This document shows, one piece after another, positions 1 through 7,667 of a stretch of 42,513 nucleotides of DNA; the stretch's first letter is position 1, and every line of letters starts with the position of its first letter. The notes beneath the pieces were generated by a model. That model saw only the letters and a list, made by a program, of their open reading frames with translations. It was not told the DNA's origin and searched no databases. The position numbers and the translations under genes were made by a program. The DNA lies in assembly GCA_018853935.1 (NCBI GenBank), contig JAAOMR010000120.1:1-42513 (forward strand). Direction: 5' to 3'. The DNA comes from Acidithiobacillus ferrivorans (lineage in GTDB: Bacteria; Pseudomonadota; Gammaproteobacteria; Acidithiobacillales; Acidithiobacillaceae).

Positions 1-356
1 CCATCTCAGCACTGTGGAGCAAGAATAATCATGAGTTGATCTTCGGGGATGTGATGGACATCAGTCTTGGCGGCTTTCTTGGGGGCATGAATGTGGCTTC
101 GTTTGATGATGGCACCCGGACTTTTCAGCGTGGAGAAATTGGGCAAGTCACTTTGACAAAGCCTGATGGGCAAAAGTGGTTGGGTTCGGCAGAGCTCAGA
201 CGTTTTGATCGAATCACCGCAGATAAACGTGACCCAGAAGACCTCATTGGTCCTATCAACGGGTTCTCATTACTGGGTTTTGCTTTCCTGTTCAAAGGGA
301 CTAAACAATCGTTGTCCTTAGAGAAATTTCTGGAAGGTACATTGGAGACCATGTAA
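1..356 (+). CDS. PilZ-like domain protein, C-terminal part
   Basis: The frame is open from the first bases of the window to a TAA at 354-356, so only the C-terminal part of about 117 residues is present. Near the start it carries a DISLGG motif, then a run of beta-strand-like segments (GQVTL, GSAELRRF), and it ends in LLGFAFLF followed by a short helix. A DxSxxGG motif followed by strands and a late hydrophobic G-x-x-F strand is the usual layout of the C-terminal part of a PilZ (cyclic di-GMP binding) domain. The N-terminal RxxxR loop that would bind the nucleotide lies outside the window. The PilZ call rests on this pattern only. No downstream gene is coupled to it; 168 bases separate it from the hsdM remnant. 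Confidence 0.45.
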   Translation, partial: ISALWSKNNHELIFGDVMDISLGGFLGGMNVASFDDGTRTFQRGEIGQVTLTKPDGQKWLGSAELRRFDRITADKRDPEDLIGPINGFSLLGFAFLFKGTKQSLSLEKFLEGTLETM

Positions 357-419
357 TGGTAAGGTGGCCACTCCTTTTCCTCTACTGCTCGTGGCTGTGT
401 AAGTTTCCATTCCGGCTAT

Positions 420-636
420 TAGTAGCTTCTATTTTGGGTGGCGCTACTTCTGGCATTTTTTCTTTGCTCACGTAGCTGGTCACTAAACCAACGTCATCTC
501 ATCACGGATACCATCTGGAACCCCATGCCCCTCAAAAAATCAGAACTCTACGCCTCCCTCTGGAAATCCTGTGACGAACTGCGGGGCGGCATGGACGCCG
601 CCCAGTACAAGAACTATGTGCTTGTCCTCCTCGTCG
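420..636 (+). repeat. Direct repeat copy 1: hsdM promoter region and 5' end
   Basis: Bases 420-636 are nearly identical to 2748-2964. The repeat covers about 105 bases upstream of the hsdM start plus the first 36 or so codons. Only scattered substitutions separate the copies. The pair brackets a 2.3-kb stretch holding a HugZ-like gene, vapBC, an IS21 remnant and a small gene. Confidence 0.9.
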
Positions 637-722
637 CTCCGGCTCTCTCCTTTTTAAGGCAGCGTCTGAAGCCAAAACGGGTGTGACCATTTGCGGGCAG
701 GAAATGAACAACAGCACGGTTT
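525..722 (+). pseudogene. hsdM: Remnant of a second hsdM gene
   Basis: From ATG 525 the first 36 codons match the start of the intact hsdM at 2853 almost exactly. The sequence then jumps to the part of hsdM encoding methylase motif I: in a shifted frame, bases from about 636 read GSGSLLFKAASEAKTGVT and on to GQEMNNST, matching residues about 191-217 of the intact protein. About 155 internal codons are therefore deleted and the frame is broken; the original frame meets a TGA at 684-686. The motif I part differs from the intact gene at several residues, so the remnant probably comes from a related but not identical hsdM and not from a very recent copy. No product is expected. Confidence 0.85.
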
Positions 723-818
723 CGGTCAAAACCAAACCAACCGTAGGGATGCTCCAGTGATCAACCATTTCGCCGTGTATCGGCGCTTAACCGAAAATCC
801 GTTGAATGAGGTGTGACT

Positions 819-1331
819 ATGATGGAAAGCACAGAAGTCGTTGCCGCAGAAATAAGTAATCTGATAGTCAATACGCAAACCATGACCCTGGCAACGCTAA
901 ATTCAGCAGGCGTCCCAGAGGCATCCATGGCGTCTTTTATTTATGAAGCAACAAGTCATCTATTTTATACGGCGGTGAGCATGCTTTCTCCACATAGCGC
1001 CCACCTCGCTGCCAAAAAACCCACGGGAATAATGATCATCGGGGATGAACAGGGTGCCCCTCAGGTGTTGGGCAGAAAGCGCGTGAGCTATACGTGTGAT
1101 GTCCACGAAATCTTCAGAGAGTCCGAAAGCTGCCATTTGTTGTACGAGCAGTTTACGACCAAGTTCGGCGGTATCATGGAAGTATTATTTGAGTTACCGG
1201 ATTTTCATGTGTTTTGCCTCCGGCCTATATCCGGTCGTTATATCGCCGGGTTCGGAAAGGCCTATACCTTAAAGGGTGACTCTATCGTTCCGATTGGTCC
1301 GGACGACATCCGGAAGGCTGCCGGGAGTTGA
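819..1331 (+). CDS. HugZ/HutZ-like haem-utilisation protein (split-barrel FMN-binding family)
   Basis: The product of about 170 residues has the pyridoxamine-phosphate-oxidase-like split barrel seen in HugZ/HutZ haem oxygenases. An N-terminal helix is followed by MTLATLNSAGVPEASMASF, where the barrel's second strand usually carries the small-residue turn. The C-terminal region FCLRPISGRYIAGFGKAY is the segment most typical of HugZ-type proteins, where a C-terminal loop contacts haem. The ATG at 819 is chosen because a GAGG at 808-811 lies seven bases upstream; GTG 813 and ATG 822 are alternatives. The gene stands alone between the hsdM remnant and vapBC. A generic pyridoxamine 5'-phosphate oxidase family flavoprotein is the alternative reading. 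Confidence 0.75.
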   Translation: MMESTEVVAAEISNLIVNTQTMTLATLNSAGVPEASMASFIYEATSHLFYTAVSMLSPHSAHLAAKKPTGIMIIGDEQGAPQVLGRKRVSYTCDVHEIFRESESCHLLYEQFTTKFGGIMEVLFELPDFHVFCLRPISGRYIAGFGKAYTLKGDSIVPIGPDDIRKAAGS

Positions 1332-1386
1332 AAATGCGCTTACACCACCGCAATGTCGGAGCGTGTCAACATGTTGCCTGAAACCG

Positions 1387-1482
1387 CACTGCGTATGTCC
1401 GAAGTGTCTCAGGATCTGTCAGGTCTCATAGTTCGGGAAGGTGGGTTGCTTAGACGGTTACTGCATATTTACATACGCAGTG
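1387..1482. promoter_or_regulatory. Inverted 12-bp sites upstream of vapBC
   Basis: CACTGCGTATGT at 1387-1398 recurs as its reverse complement at 1471-1482. The right copy also lies inside a smaller inverted pair, ACTGC (1460-1464) and GCAGT (1477-1481). A TATAGT at 1492-1497 could be the -10 box of vapBC. VapB-type antitoxins usually bind inverted repeats at their own promoter, so these are plausible operator half-sites. The match is by eye. Confidence 0.4.
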
Positions 1483-1530
1483 CGGAACGCTTATAGTACA
1501 CACCTCGTACATCCACCCATGGAGCTTATG

Positions 1531-1767
1531 ATGCATACCACCCGAATTTTCAAGAACGGGAACTCACAGGCCGTCCGTATCCCGGCGGATATCGCCTATG
1601 AGCGCACCGACATGGATTTGGAGATTGAGCGTGATGGCGATGAAATCCGGATACGACCCGCGCGTCGGTCTTTGTCTATGGTGCTGACCAAGTTTGCCAG
1701 GTTCGCCCCGGACTTCATGGCTGAAGGTCGCGGCGACCAGCAACAGGCAGAGAGAGACCCTCTGTAA
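1531..1767 (+). CDS. vapB: VapB-type antitoxin (AbrB/MazE fold)
   Basis: This 78-residue protein opens with a swapped-hairpin AbrB domain: TRIFKNGNSQAVRIPADI is the standard VapB/MazE signature, followed by the acidic strand region LEIERDGDEIRIRPA. The C-terminal 35 residues would wrap the toxin. ATG 1531 is chosen because GGAG at 1521-1524 is six bases upstream; ATG 1528 is three codon positions closer and too near. The stop overlaps the toxin start in TAATG, so the two are translationally coupled. As an antitoxin it should neutralise the PIN nuclease encoded next and repress the shared promoter through the inverted sites upstream. Confidence 0.88.
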   Translation: MHTTRIFKNGNSQAVRIPADIAYERTDMDLEIERDGDEIRIRPARRSLSMVLTKFARFAPDFMAEGRGDQQQAERDPL

Positions 1768-2171
1768 TGGCGCGATACATGCTCGACACCAATATGTGCA
1801 TTTACCTGATGAAGAACCAGCCAGAAGAAGTCGCCAAGCGTTTTGCACTGTGCTACGTCGGCGATGTCGTGATGTCCTCAATCACCTACGCCGAACTGAC
1901 ATACGGTGTGGCCGCCGCAAACGATCCGGAACAAGAACGCATCAACCTCGCCAGCCTGGTGGATGATATACAGGTGGCTCCGTTTGATATTGCTGCCGGT
2001 GTATCCTACGGTCCCATCCGGTTAGCTACCCGTGACACCAGGAAATATGCGCTCGACAAGCTGATTGCCGCACATGCTATATCGCTGAACGTGATTATCG
2101 TGACCAACAACACAAAGGACTTCATCAAATATCCAGGGGCGATTTTGGAAAATTGGCTTCTCGAAACATAA
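1767..2171 (+). CDS. vapC: VapC-type PIN-domain ribonuclease toxin
   Basis: A 134-residue PIN-domain protein. It shows the first catalytic aspartate in MLDTN (D7), the conserved glutamate in SSITYAELTYGV (about E43), the third acidic residue in DKLIAAHA (about D99), and the closing TNNTKDF motif of the family. PIN toxins are Mg-dependent ribonucleases that cut specific tRNAs or rRNA; the exact target cannot be read from sequence. Length and motif order are complete, so the toxin looks intact. It follows vapB with a one-base overlap and is followed by the IS21 remnant 11 bases after its stop. Confidence 0.9.
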   Translation: MARYMLDTNMCIYLMKNQPEEVAKRFALCYVGDVVMSSITYAELTYGVAAANDPEQERINLASLVDDIQVAPFDIAAGVSYGPIRLATRDTRKYALDKLIAAHAISLNVIIVTNNTKDFIKYPGAILENWLLET

Positions 2172-2182
2172 TCGACCATTGG

Positions 2183-2299
2183 TCATTGCCGCAGCCACTT
2201 CTTGATGGCGTTGTGCAACAGACTGGTGCGTCGCCCAATCTCGCTGATGGATACATGTTCCCGGAAGAACATCCGACGAACCTTCGCATACATGACCAT
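2183..2299 (-). pseudogene. istA: istA N-terminal fragment (IS21 transposase)
   Basis: From ATG 2299 on the minus strand the frame encodes about 38 residues, including KVRRMFFREHVSISEIGRRT followed by SLLHNAIKKWLR, then stops at TGA 2185-2183. This is the helix-turn-helix at the extreme N terminus of IstA transposases. The DDE domain is missing, so it cannot transpose. Plus-strand open frames over the same bases are shadows. Confidence 0.65.
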
Positions 2300-2416
2300 G
2301 GTAATCACCTCTTTATTCCTCCTACTTAAAAAAAGCAGGATACGTCGTGGGTTACCTGGTCAAAATTCAACGCGCATAAGCGCGTCTAAATGGTCAATAT
2401 TAGGTTAGCGTCAACA
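2183..2416 (-). mobile_element. IS21-family insertion sequence, 5'-end remnant
   Basis: Read on the minus strand, the segment starts at 2416 with TGTTGACGCTAACC, a typical IS21-like terminus, and then carries inner repeats containing TTGACCA (2388-2398) and TTTGACCAG (2356-2366), as IS21 ends do. A good ribosome site (GAGGTG) leads into an istA start at 2299. The remaining istA and all of istB are absent, so only one end survives. It abuts the end of vapC. Confidence 0.7.
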
Positions 2417-2468
2417 CCATCTTTGACGCCAGTAAAAACCCGGCTCAGTGCCGGATACTGGGGAGTGT

Positions 2469-2708
2469 ATGGAAAGCCCGCTTCCTTACTCAGAGAAGGG
2501 GCTGAGCAGAGCTGAGGCGTACATGATGGTCTATGATGCCCTGAAGGAAGAAGGATGGGTTCTTATCCGAGAACTCTCGAACGGTAGAAAAGAAAAATTC
2601 ACGGTTGCGGAAACAAATTTTCGACATAAGTTCAATTCCATACCGGCTCACTGGAGACTCAAGCTACAAAAACACTCGTCGTTAAAGGAGCCGGAGAGGA
2701 TAAAGTAG
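2469..2708 (+). CDS. Small hypothetical protein
   Basis: A 79-residue frame starting at ATG 2469, preceded by GGGGAG at a good distance; an upstream ATG at 2448 lacks a ribosome site. The product is polar, with a helix EAYMMVYDALKEEGWVLIREL and a basic middle (NGRKEKF). I do not recognise a family. It sits between the IS21 remnant and the duplicated hsdM leader, and ends 40 bases before the second copy of that repeat. It may be real because of its ribosome site, but it has no functional context. Confidence 0.4.
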   Translation: MESPLPYSEKGLSRAEAYMMVYDALKEEGWVLIRELSNGRKEKFTVAETNFRHKFNSIPAHWRLKLQKHSSLKEPERIK

Positions 2709-2747
2709 CAGCGAAAAGCTTCTTACGAGAGCTGATTTCTAATCCTA

Positions 2748-2964
2748 TAGTAGCTTCTATTTTGGGTGGCGCTACTTCTGGCATTTTTTCTTTGCTCATG
2801 TAGCTGGTCACTAAATTAACGTCATCTCATCACGGATACCATCTGGAACCCCATGCCCCTCAAAAAATCAGAACTCTACGCCTCCCTCTGGAAATCCTGT
2901 GACGAACTGCGGGGCGGCATGGACGCTTCCCAGTACAAGGACTACGTCCTGGTCCTCCTCTTCG
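2748..2964 (+). repeat. Direct repeat copy 2: hsdM promoter region and 5' end
   Basis: This is the partner of 420-636 and belongs to the intact hsdM. Both copies keep the same leader, so the intact operon and the remnant would be transcribed from the same kind of promoter. Confidence 0.9.
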
Positions 2965-5204
2965 TCAAATACGTCTCAGACAAAGCCGAACGCAATCCCG
3001 ACACCCTCATTGAAGTCCCCTACGGCGGCGCCTTCCGGGACATGGTACTGGCCAAGGGCGACAAGGAGGTCGGTGACAAACTTAATAAGATTATCAACCG
3101 CCTGGCAGAAGCCAATGACCTCACCGGGGTCATTGATGTAGCCGACTTCAACGATGCCGATAAACTGGGTCGGGGCAAGGAAATGGTGGACCGCCTCACC
3201 AAACTGATCGGCATCTTTGAGTGCCTGGACTTCACCAGCAACCGGGCAGACGGCGATGACCTGCTGGGGGATGCCTACGAATACCTGATGCGTCATTTCG
3301 CTACCGAATCCGGCAAGAGCAAAGGCCAGTTCTACACCCCGGCGGAAGTCTCCCAGGTGATTGCCAAAGTCATCGGCATCGCCCGCGCCAAGAACGCCTC
3401 ACAGACCATCTATGACCCCACCTGTGGCTCTGGTTCATTACTGCTCAAGGCTGCATCTGAAGCCCGCACAGGGGTCACTATTTACGGGCAGGAAATGGAC
3501 AACGCCACAGCAGCGTTGGCCGAAATGAACATGATCTTACACAACAATGAAACCGCCGAAATCTGGCAGGACAACACCCTCTCCAGTCCGCACTGGACCA
3601 ATACCGACGGCAATCTCAAGACCTTTGACTACGTGGTCGCCAATCCGCCTTTCTCCACCAAAGCCTGGAGCAACGGCTTTGATCCGGCTCATGACCTTTA
3701 TGGCCGTTTTGCAGACGGTATTCCTCCGGCCAAGAACGGTGACTATGCCTTTCTGCTGCACATCCTCCGCTCCCTGAAAAGCACCGGCAAGGGGGCCGTC
3801 ATTCTGCCCCACGGTGTGCTGTTTCGGGGTGGAGCCGAAGGAACCATCCGTAAAAACCTCATTCGTCGTGGGGTGATTCAAGGCATCATCGGTCTCCCGG
3901 CCAATCTGTTCTACGGTACCGGCATTCCCGCCTGTATTATTGTCCTGGATAAAGAATATGCCACAGGCCGTAAGGGCATCTTCCTCATGGACGCCTCCAA
4001 GGGTTTCCAGAAGGACGGCAATAAAAACCGGCTTCGGCAGCGGGACATTCATCAAATCGTCGATATCTTCACCAAACAGACAGATATTTCCCGCTACGCC
4101 CGGATGGTCAGTCATGCCGAAATTGAGGCCAACGACTTCAACCTGAACATCCCCCGGTACATTGACACCAGTGAGACGGAAGACCTGCAGGACATCGAAG
4201 CCCATCTGCAAGGCGGTATTCCTGACCGGGACGCGGAGTCCTTCTCTGCGTACTGGACCGTACTGCCAGGATTAAAAGACACCCTTTTTGCCCCGCTTCG
4301 GGAGGGCTACAGCCAGGTGAGGGTGGAAGCCGGTCAAGTGAGAAGCACCATTTTTGAGCACCCGGAGTTTGAGGCCTTTTCCCGGACCATCCATACCCTC
4401 TTTGAGGGCTGGCGGGAGAAAGTCACCCCAAAGCTGAAAAGCATTAGCTCCGAAATCCACCCCAAGGAGCTGATTGAAGATCTGGGAGAAAGTCTGCTCG
4501 ACACCTTCAAGCCATCGGCCCTGGTGGACCCCTATGCCATCTACCAGCATTTGATGAGCTACTGGGTAGAGACCATGCAGGACGACGTGTACCTGCTTAT
4601 CGATGACGGCTGGAAAGCCAGCCCGGAACTCATTCCCGAGGACCTGGTTATCCATCGCTATTTTCCCCAGGACCAAGAGGCTGTAGACGCTCTGGAAGCC
4701 GAGAGGGAGACTTTCAACCGGGAGCTGGAAGAACTGGAAGAAGAGCATGGTGGCGAAGATGGATTACTGACGGAGGCCAAGACCGACAAGGGCAAGTTCA
4801 GTAAGGTCAGCCTCACCGCCAGGCTCAATGACATTCGTCGGGACAAAGAAGCGGCTGAGGAAAGAAAGGTTCTGGAACAGTACCTCAGCACCCTGGAAAA
4901 AGAGTCGGCCTCCAACAAAAAGGTGAAGGAAGCTCAGAAGGCTCTTTCCGCCAAGGTCAACGCCCAGTATGGTCAACTGGACACCCATGCGGTGAAGGAC
5001 ATCGTGGTAGAGGACAAATGGCTTGCCCGCCTAGGGGAGGACGTGCAGGCGGAACTGGACCGGGTCTCTCAGGCCTTAACCGGTCGGGTGAAGGAACTGG
5101 CGGAACGCTATGACAAGCCCCTGCCGGAACTGGAGGCTGAAGTGGAAACACTGGCTGCCCAGGTAGAAGGCCACCTGGAGCAAATGGGGTTCGTATGGAA
5201 GTGA
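2853..5204 (+). CDS. hsdM: Type I restriction-modification methyltransferase subunit
   Basis: HsdM transfers a methyl group from S-adenosylmethionine to an adenine in the site chosen by HsdS, and forms the M2S core of the enzyme. Residues 1-130 are the HsdM N-terminal helical domain. GQFYTP (about 158) precedes the SAM-binding motif I DPTCGSGSLL (188-197), and the catalytic NPPF starts at 264. At 783 residues it is longer than many HsdM proteins (about 500); the extra C-terminal part from about 590 is highly charged and looks coiled-coil (runs such as ELEELEEEHGGED). The start is the ATG shared with the remnant copy. The stop overlaps hsdS by ten bases, so the subunits are translationally coupled. 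Confidence 0.96.
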   Translation: MPLKKSELYASLWKSCDELRGGMDASQYKDYVLVLLFVKYVSDKAERNPDTLIEVPYGGAFRDMVLAKGDKEVGDKLNKIINRLAEANDLTGVIDVADFNDADKLGRGKEMVDRLTKLIGIFECLDFTSNRADGDDLLGDAYEYLMRHFATESGKSKGQFYTPAEVSQVIAKVIGIARAKNASQTIYDPTCGSGSLLLKAASEARTGVTIYGQEMDNATAALAEMNMILHNNETAEIWQDNTLSSPHWTNTDGNLKTFDYVVANPPFSTKAWSNGFDPAHDLYGRFADGIPPAKNGDYAFLLHILRSLKSTGKGAVILPHGVLFRGGAEGTIRKNLIRRGVIQGIIGLPANLFYGTGIPACIIVLDKEYATGRKGIFLMDASKGFQKDGNKNRLRQRDIHQIVDIFTKQTDISRYARMVSHAEIEANDFNLNIPRYIDTSETEDLQDIEAHLQGGIPDRDAESFSAYWTVLPGLKDTLFAPLREGYSQVRVEAGQVRSTIFEHPEFEAFSRTIHTLFEGWREKVTPKLKSISSEIHPKELIEDLGESLLDTFKPSALVDPYAIYQHLMSYWVETMQDDVYLLIDDGWKASPELIPEDLVIHRYFPQDQEAVDALEAERETFNRELEELEEEHGGEDGLLTEAKTDKGKFSKVSLTARLNDIRRDKEAAEERKVLEQYLSTLEKESASNKKVKEAQKALSAKVNAQYGQLDTHAVKDIVVEDKWLARLGEDVQAELDRVSQALTGRVKELAERYDKPLPELEAEVETLAAQVEGHLEQMGFVWK

Positions 5205-6343
5205 AGCCGGGATATAAGCTGACGGAGGTGGGGGTTATTCCGGAGGATTGGGAGGTTCTTCCGCTTGCAGCAACAGTTGATTTTCTTGATGGGCAGCGGC
5301 GTCCAGTCAACGACAACGACAGGGCAAAAGTACGTGGAGATATTCCCTATTATGGTGCGTCTGGGATTGTTGATTATGTGGACAACTTCATCTTTGATGA
5401 TACATTAATACTTCTTGGTGAAGACGGTGAAAATATTCTAAGCCGGAATTGTAGGCTGGCTTTTATTATTTCTGGAAAGGCATGGGTAAACAATCATGCT
5501 CATGTTCTCAAGCCACGACACGGCTATGATATTGGCTTTCTTGCTGAGTACTTGGAAAGCTTAGAATATGAGCAATACAATACAGGTACCGCACAGCCTA
5601 AACTGAACAAGCAGGTTTGCTCCAAGATTCCGGTCTTAAGGCCACCCCTCCCCGAACAAACCGCCATAGCCACGGCCCTCTCTGACGTAGACTCCCTCAT
5701 CTCCTCCCTGGATGCCCTGATCTCCAAGAAGAAGCAGATCAAGCAAGGGGCCATGCAGGAACTGCTGAGCGGGAAAAGGAGGCTGCCTGGGTTTAGTGGG
5801 GAGTGGGAGGTGAAGCGGTTGGGGGATGTGGCTCCCCTTCAACGTGGTTTTGATCTACCGACTACACAGATAAAACCTGGGACGTATCCAGTAGTTTACT
5901 CGAATGGCGTATTAAATCACCACTCAGCCTATCAGGTCAAAGGTCCGGGTATAATTACTGGACGATCAGGCACCATTGGAAAGGTTACCATTATCAATGA
6001 AGATTATTGGCCGCACAATACTTCTCTCTGGGTTACATCATTAAAAGGTAACGACGTATTATTTGTATACTATTTATTTATCTGTATTGAATTAGAAAGA
6101 TTTGCTACTGGGTCTGGGGTGCCAACACTTAACCGCAATGACGTCCATGAATATTCGGTGACACTTCCACCCCTCCCCGAGCAACAAGCCATAGCCGCCA
6201 TCCTCTCCGACATGGACGCCAAGATCACCACCCTGGAGTCCCGCAGAAACAAAACCAAGCTCCTTAAGCAAGGGATGATGCAGGAACTGTTGACCGGCAG
6301 AATTCGCTTGATTCCTCCCGCTGCCCATGCAGTTTCCGCATAG
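5195..6343 (+). CDS. hsdS: Type I restriction-modification specificity subunit
   Basis: HsdS recognises the two halves of a bipartite DNA target. The 382-residue protein has the expected duplicated layout: target-recognition domain 1 (about 10-150), a conserved helix beginning PPLPEQTAIATALSDVDSLI and ending IKQGAMQELLSGKRRLPGF, target-recognition domain 2 (about 205-325), and a second helix PPLPEQQAIAAILSDMDAKI ending LKQGMMQELLTGRIRL. Both halves are intact, so a full specificity is likely, but the site cannot be read from sequence. The recognition domains are visibly more AT-rich than the conserved helices, as is common when these domains are swapped. It is followed after 45 bases by a toxin-antitoxin pair instead of hsdR. 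Confidence 0.95.
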   Translation: MEVKPGYKLTEVGVIPEDWEVLPLAATVDFLDGQRRPVNDNDRAKVRGDIPYYGASGIVDYVDNFIFDDTLILLGEDGENILSRNCRLAFIISGKAWVNNHAHVLKPRHGYDIGFLAEYLESLEYEQYNTGTAQPKLNKQVCSKIPVLRPPLPEQTAIATALSDVDSLISSLDALISKKKQIKQGAMQELLSGKRRLPGFSGEWEVKRLGDVAPLQRGFDLPTTQIKPGTYPVVYSNGVLNHHSAYQVKGPGIITGRSGTIGKVTIINEDYWPHNTSLWVTSLKGNDVLFVYYLFICIELERFATGSGVPTLNRNDVHEYSVTLPPLPEQQAIAAILSDMDAKITTLESRRNKTKLLKQGMMQELLTGRIRLIPPAAHAVSA

Positions 6344-6353
6344 AACGCCGCAT

Positions 6354-6382
6354 TTGCCCGCCTATATCTATATGGATATAAT
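6354..6382 (+). promoter_or_regulatory. Promoter and operator of the HigBA-like module
   Basis: TTGCCC (6354-6359) and a perfect TATAAT (6377-6382) are separated by 17 bases. The toxin ATG at 6389 begins six bases after the -10 box, about where transcription should start, and no ribosome site is visible, so the mRNA may be leaderless. ATATC (6364-6368) and GATAT (6375-6379) form an inverted pair overlapping the -10 box and are a candidate operator for the antitoxin. Confidence 0.5.
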
Positions 6383-6388
6383 CTGACC

Positions 6389-6739
6389 ATGAAAGCTCTT
6401 GCTTGGATAGCCTCCGCCAGAAAGGACCTGAAGGCCCTACCCGAAGAGGTTCAGGACGTTTTTGGCTACGCCCTGTTCCTGGCCCAGACAGGGGAAAAGC
6501 ACGATCAAGCCAAACCCCTCAAGGGTTTTGGCTCTGCCGGTGTCCTGGAAGTTGTGGAGGATCACAAAGGTGATACTTACCGCGCCGTGTACACGGTTCG
6601 CTTTGAACATGCCGTCTATGTGCTCCACTGCTTCCAGAAGAAGTCCGCCCAAGGCAAGGCCACACCGAAACCGGACATGGATTTGATTCACACCCGTTTA
6701 CAGGCAGCCGAAAAGGATGCCAGAGGCAGGACACAATGA
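6389..6739 (+). CDS. HigB/RelE-like toxin (phage Gp49-like family)
   Basis: A 116-residue RelE-superfamily protein of the Gp49/HigB type. It begins with the helices ARKDLKALPEEVQDVFGYAL, followed by the strand region KPLKGFGSAGVLEVVED and GDTYRAVYTVRFEHAVYVLHCFQKKS, the typical end of this family where a late Arg/Tyr/Lys set contacts mRNA on the ribosome. Such toxins cleave mRNA in translating ribosomes. The stop overlaps the next start in ATGA. The toxin precedes the antitoxin, as in higBA loci. It lies inside the restriction operon, downstream of hsdS and before hsdR, with its own promoter. Confidence 0.82.
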   Translation: MKALAWIASARKDLKALPEEVQDVFGYALFLAQTGEKHDQAKPLKGFGSAGVLEVVEDHKGDTYRAVYTVRFEHAVYVLHCFQKKSAQGKATPKPDMDLIHTRLQAAEKDARGRTQ

Positions 6740-7050
6740 ACGATGAAGTCATTGAAATGAGTACAGGCAATGTATACGTAGACCTGGATTTCGTTGATGC
6801 CGAGTCCATGCTGCTCAAGGCACAATTGGCGGCACGTATCAGCCATATTCTCACGGAAAAAGGCTGGTCTCAGACGCAGTCGGCGCAAGTGCTGGGCATC
6901 CCTCAGTCCAAGCTTTCCATGATGCTGCGGGGGCAATTCCGGGGGATCAGCGAAGCCAAAATGCTGGAATGTCTGGCCAGACTCGGGCGGGATATCCGCA
7001 TTGCCATCGGCCCGGAACATGCGGGAGTCGGACAGGTCCAGGTGATTTAA
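6736..7050 (+). CDS. HigA-like antitoxin (XRE helix-turn-helix)
   Basis: A 104-residue protein with a Cro/CI-type helix-turn-helix: ARISHILTEKGWSQTQSAQVLGI followed by PQSKLSMMLRGQFRGISEAK, with the recognition helix at PQSKLSMML. The C-terminal stretch ECLARLGRDIRIAIGP is the standard ending of HigA-2-type antitoxins. It should bind the toxin encoded just upstream and repress the promoter at 6354-6382. The ATGA overlap with the toxin couples their translation. Confidence 0.85.
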   Translation: MNDEVIEMSTGNVYVDLDFVDAESMLLKAQLAARISHILTEKGWSQTQSAQVLGIPQSKLSMMLRGQFRGISEAKMLECLARLGRDIRIAIGPEHAGVGQVQVI

Positions 7051-7138
7051 ATGGTGTATGGCCTGCTGACCGCGTGGCCTTTAGGCTACTTATTATGGTA
7101 CGCTTAACCGGTCTTTTAGAGACTATGAGGGACTTTCC

Positions 7139-7393
7139 ATGACCCACGTCATTCTTGCCGATGTTGCTGCCAGTGTTTCCGAACTCAAAAAGAACCCTAT
7201 GGGAACCGTGGCCGCAGGAGAAGGGGCTACTGTGGCCATTCTCAACCGCAACGAACCGGCTTTTTACTGTGTCCCAGCCGCTACCTATGCTGCGCTCCTG
7301 GAACATCTGGAAGATTTGGAGCTGAACGCTTTGGCGGAAAGCCGTCTGAAGGATGGCCAAACCCCGATCAAGGTGTCGCTGGATGCTTTATGA
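7139..7393 (+). CDS. Phd/YefM-type antitoxin
   Basis: An 84-residue protein with the Phd/YefM fold. VILADVAASVSELKKNPMGT is the N-terminal DNA-binding region, followed by the strand AVAILNRNEPAFYCVPAATY typical of this family. The C-terminal tail should bind the RelE-like toxin that overlaps its last codons. A GAGGG at 7127-7131 sits seven bases before ATG 7139, and TATTAT at 7090-7095 could be its own -10 box. This is the second toxin-antitoxin pair inserted between hsdS and hsdR. Confidence 0.85.
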   Translation: MTHVILADVAASVSELKKNPMGTVAAGEGATVAILNRNEPAFYCVPAATYAALLEHLEDLELNALAESRLKDGQTPIKVSLDAL

Positions 7394-7664
7394 GCTCACT
7401 TTCCATCCCTCTGCCCTCAAAGAATGGCAGGCCTTGGACCATAGCGTCCGTGCCCCATTCAAAAAGAAACTGGCAGAACGCTTAGTGCACCCACGCGTCC
7501 CTTCCGCTCAACTGCAGGGCCACCCGGATCGCTACAAGATCAAACTCCGCAGCATAGGCTATCGCTTGATCTACCAAGTGATGGAAACGGAAGTCCAAGT
7601 GTTGGTCCTGGCGGTAGGCAAGCGGGAAGGCTCTGTCGCCTATCACAAAGCCAAAGGACGCTAA
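7383..7664 (+). CDS. RelE/ParE-family toxin
   Basis: A 93-residue RelE-family toxin. ATG 7383 is chosen because MLYELTFHPSALKEWQALD aligns with the usual RelE start; the frame remains open upstream but that part has no family character. Later motifs are the basic helix KKKLAERLVHP and the strands DRYKIKLRSIGYRLIYQV and VLVLAVGKREGS, with R and Y residues in the RelE positions. RelE proteins cut mRNA in the ribosomal A site. It overlaps the antitoxin by 11 bases and is followed after three bases by hsdR, so hsdR could be read from the same transcript. Confidence 0.86.
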   Translation: MLYELTFHPSALKEWQALDHSVRAPFKKKLAERLVHPRVPSAQLQGHPDRYKIKLRSIGYRLIYQVMETEVQVLVLAVGKREGSVAYHKAKGR

Positions 7665-7667
7665 CCC

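Noticed and set aside
2202-2408. 68-codon plus-strand frame
   Set aside because: It is the reverse strand of the IS21 terminus and istA fragment.
3537-4211. 224-codon minus-strand frame inside hsdM
   Set aside because: It overlaps the methylase domain of hsdM entirely and lies in the frame kept open by codon bias.
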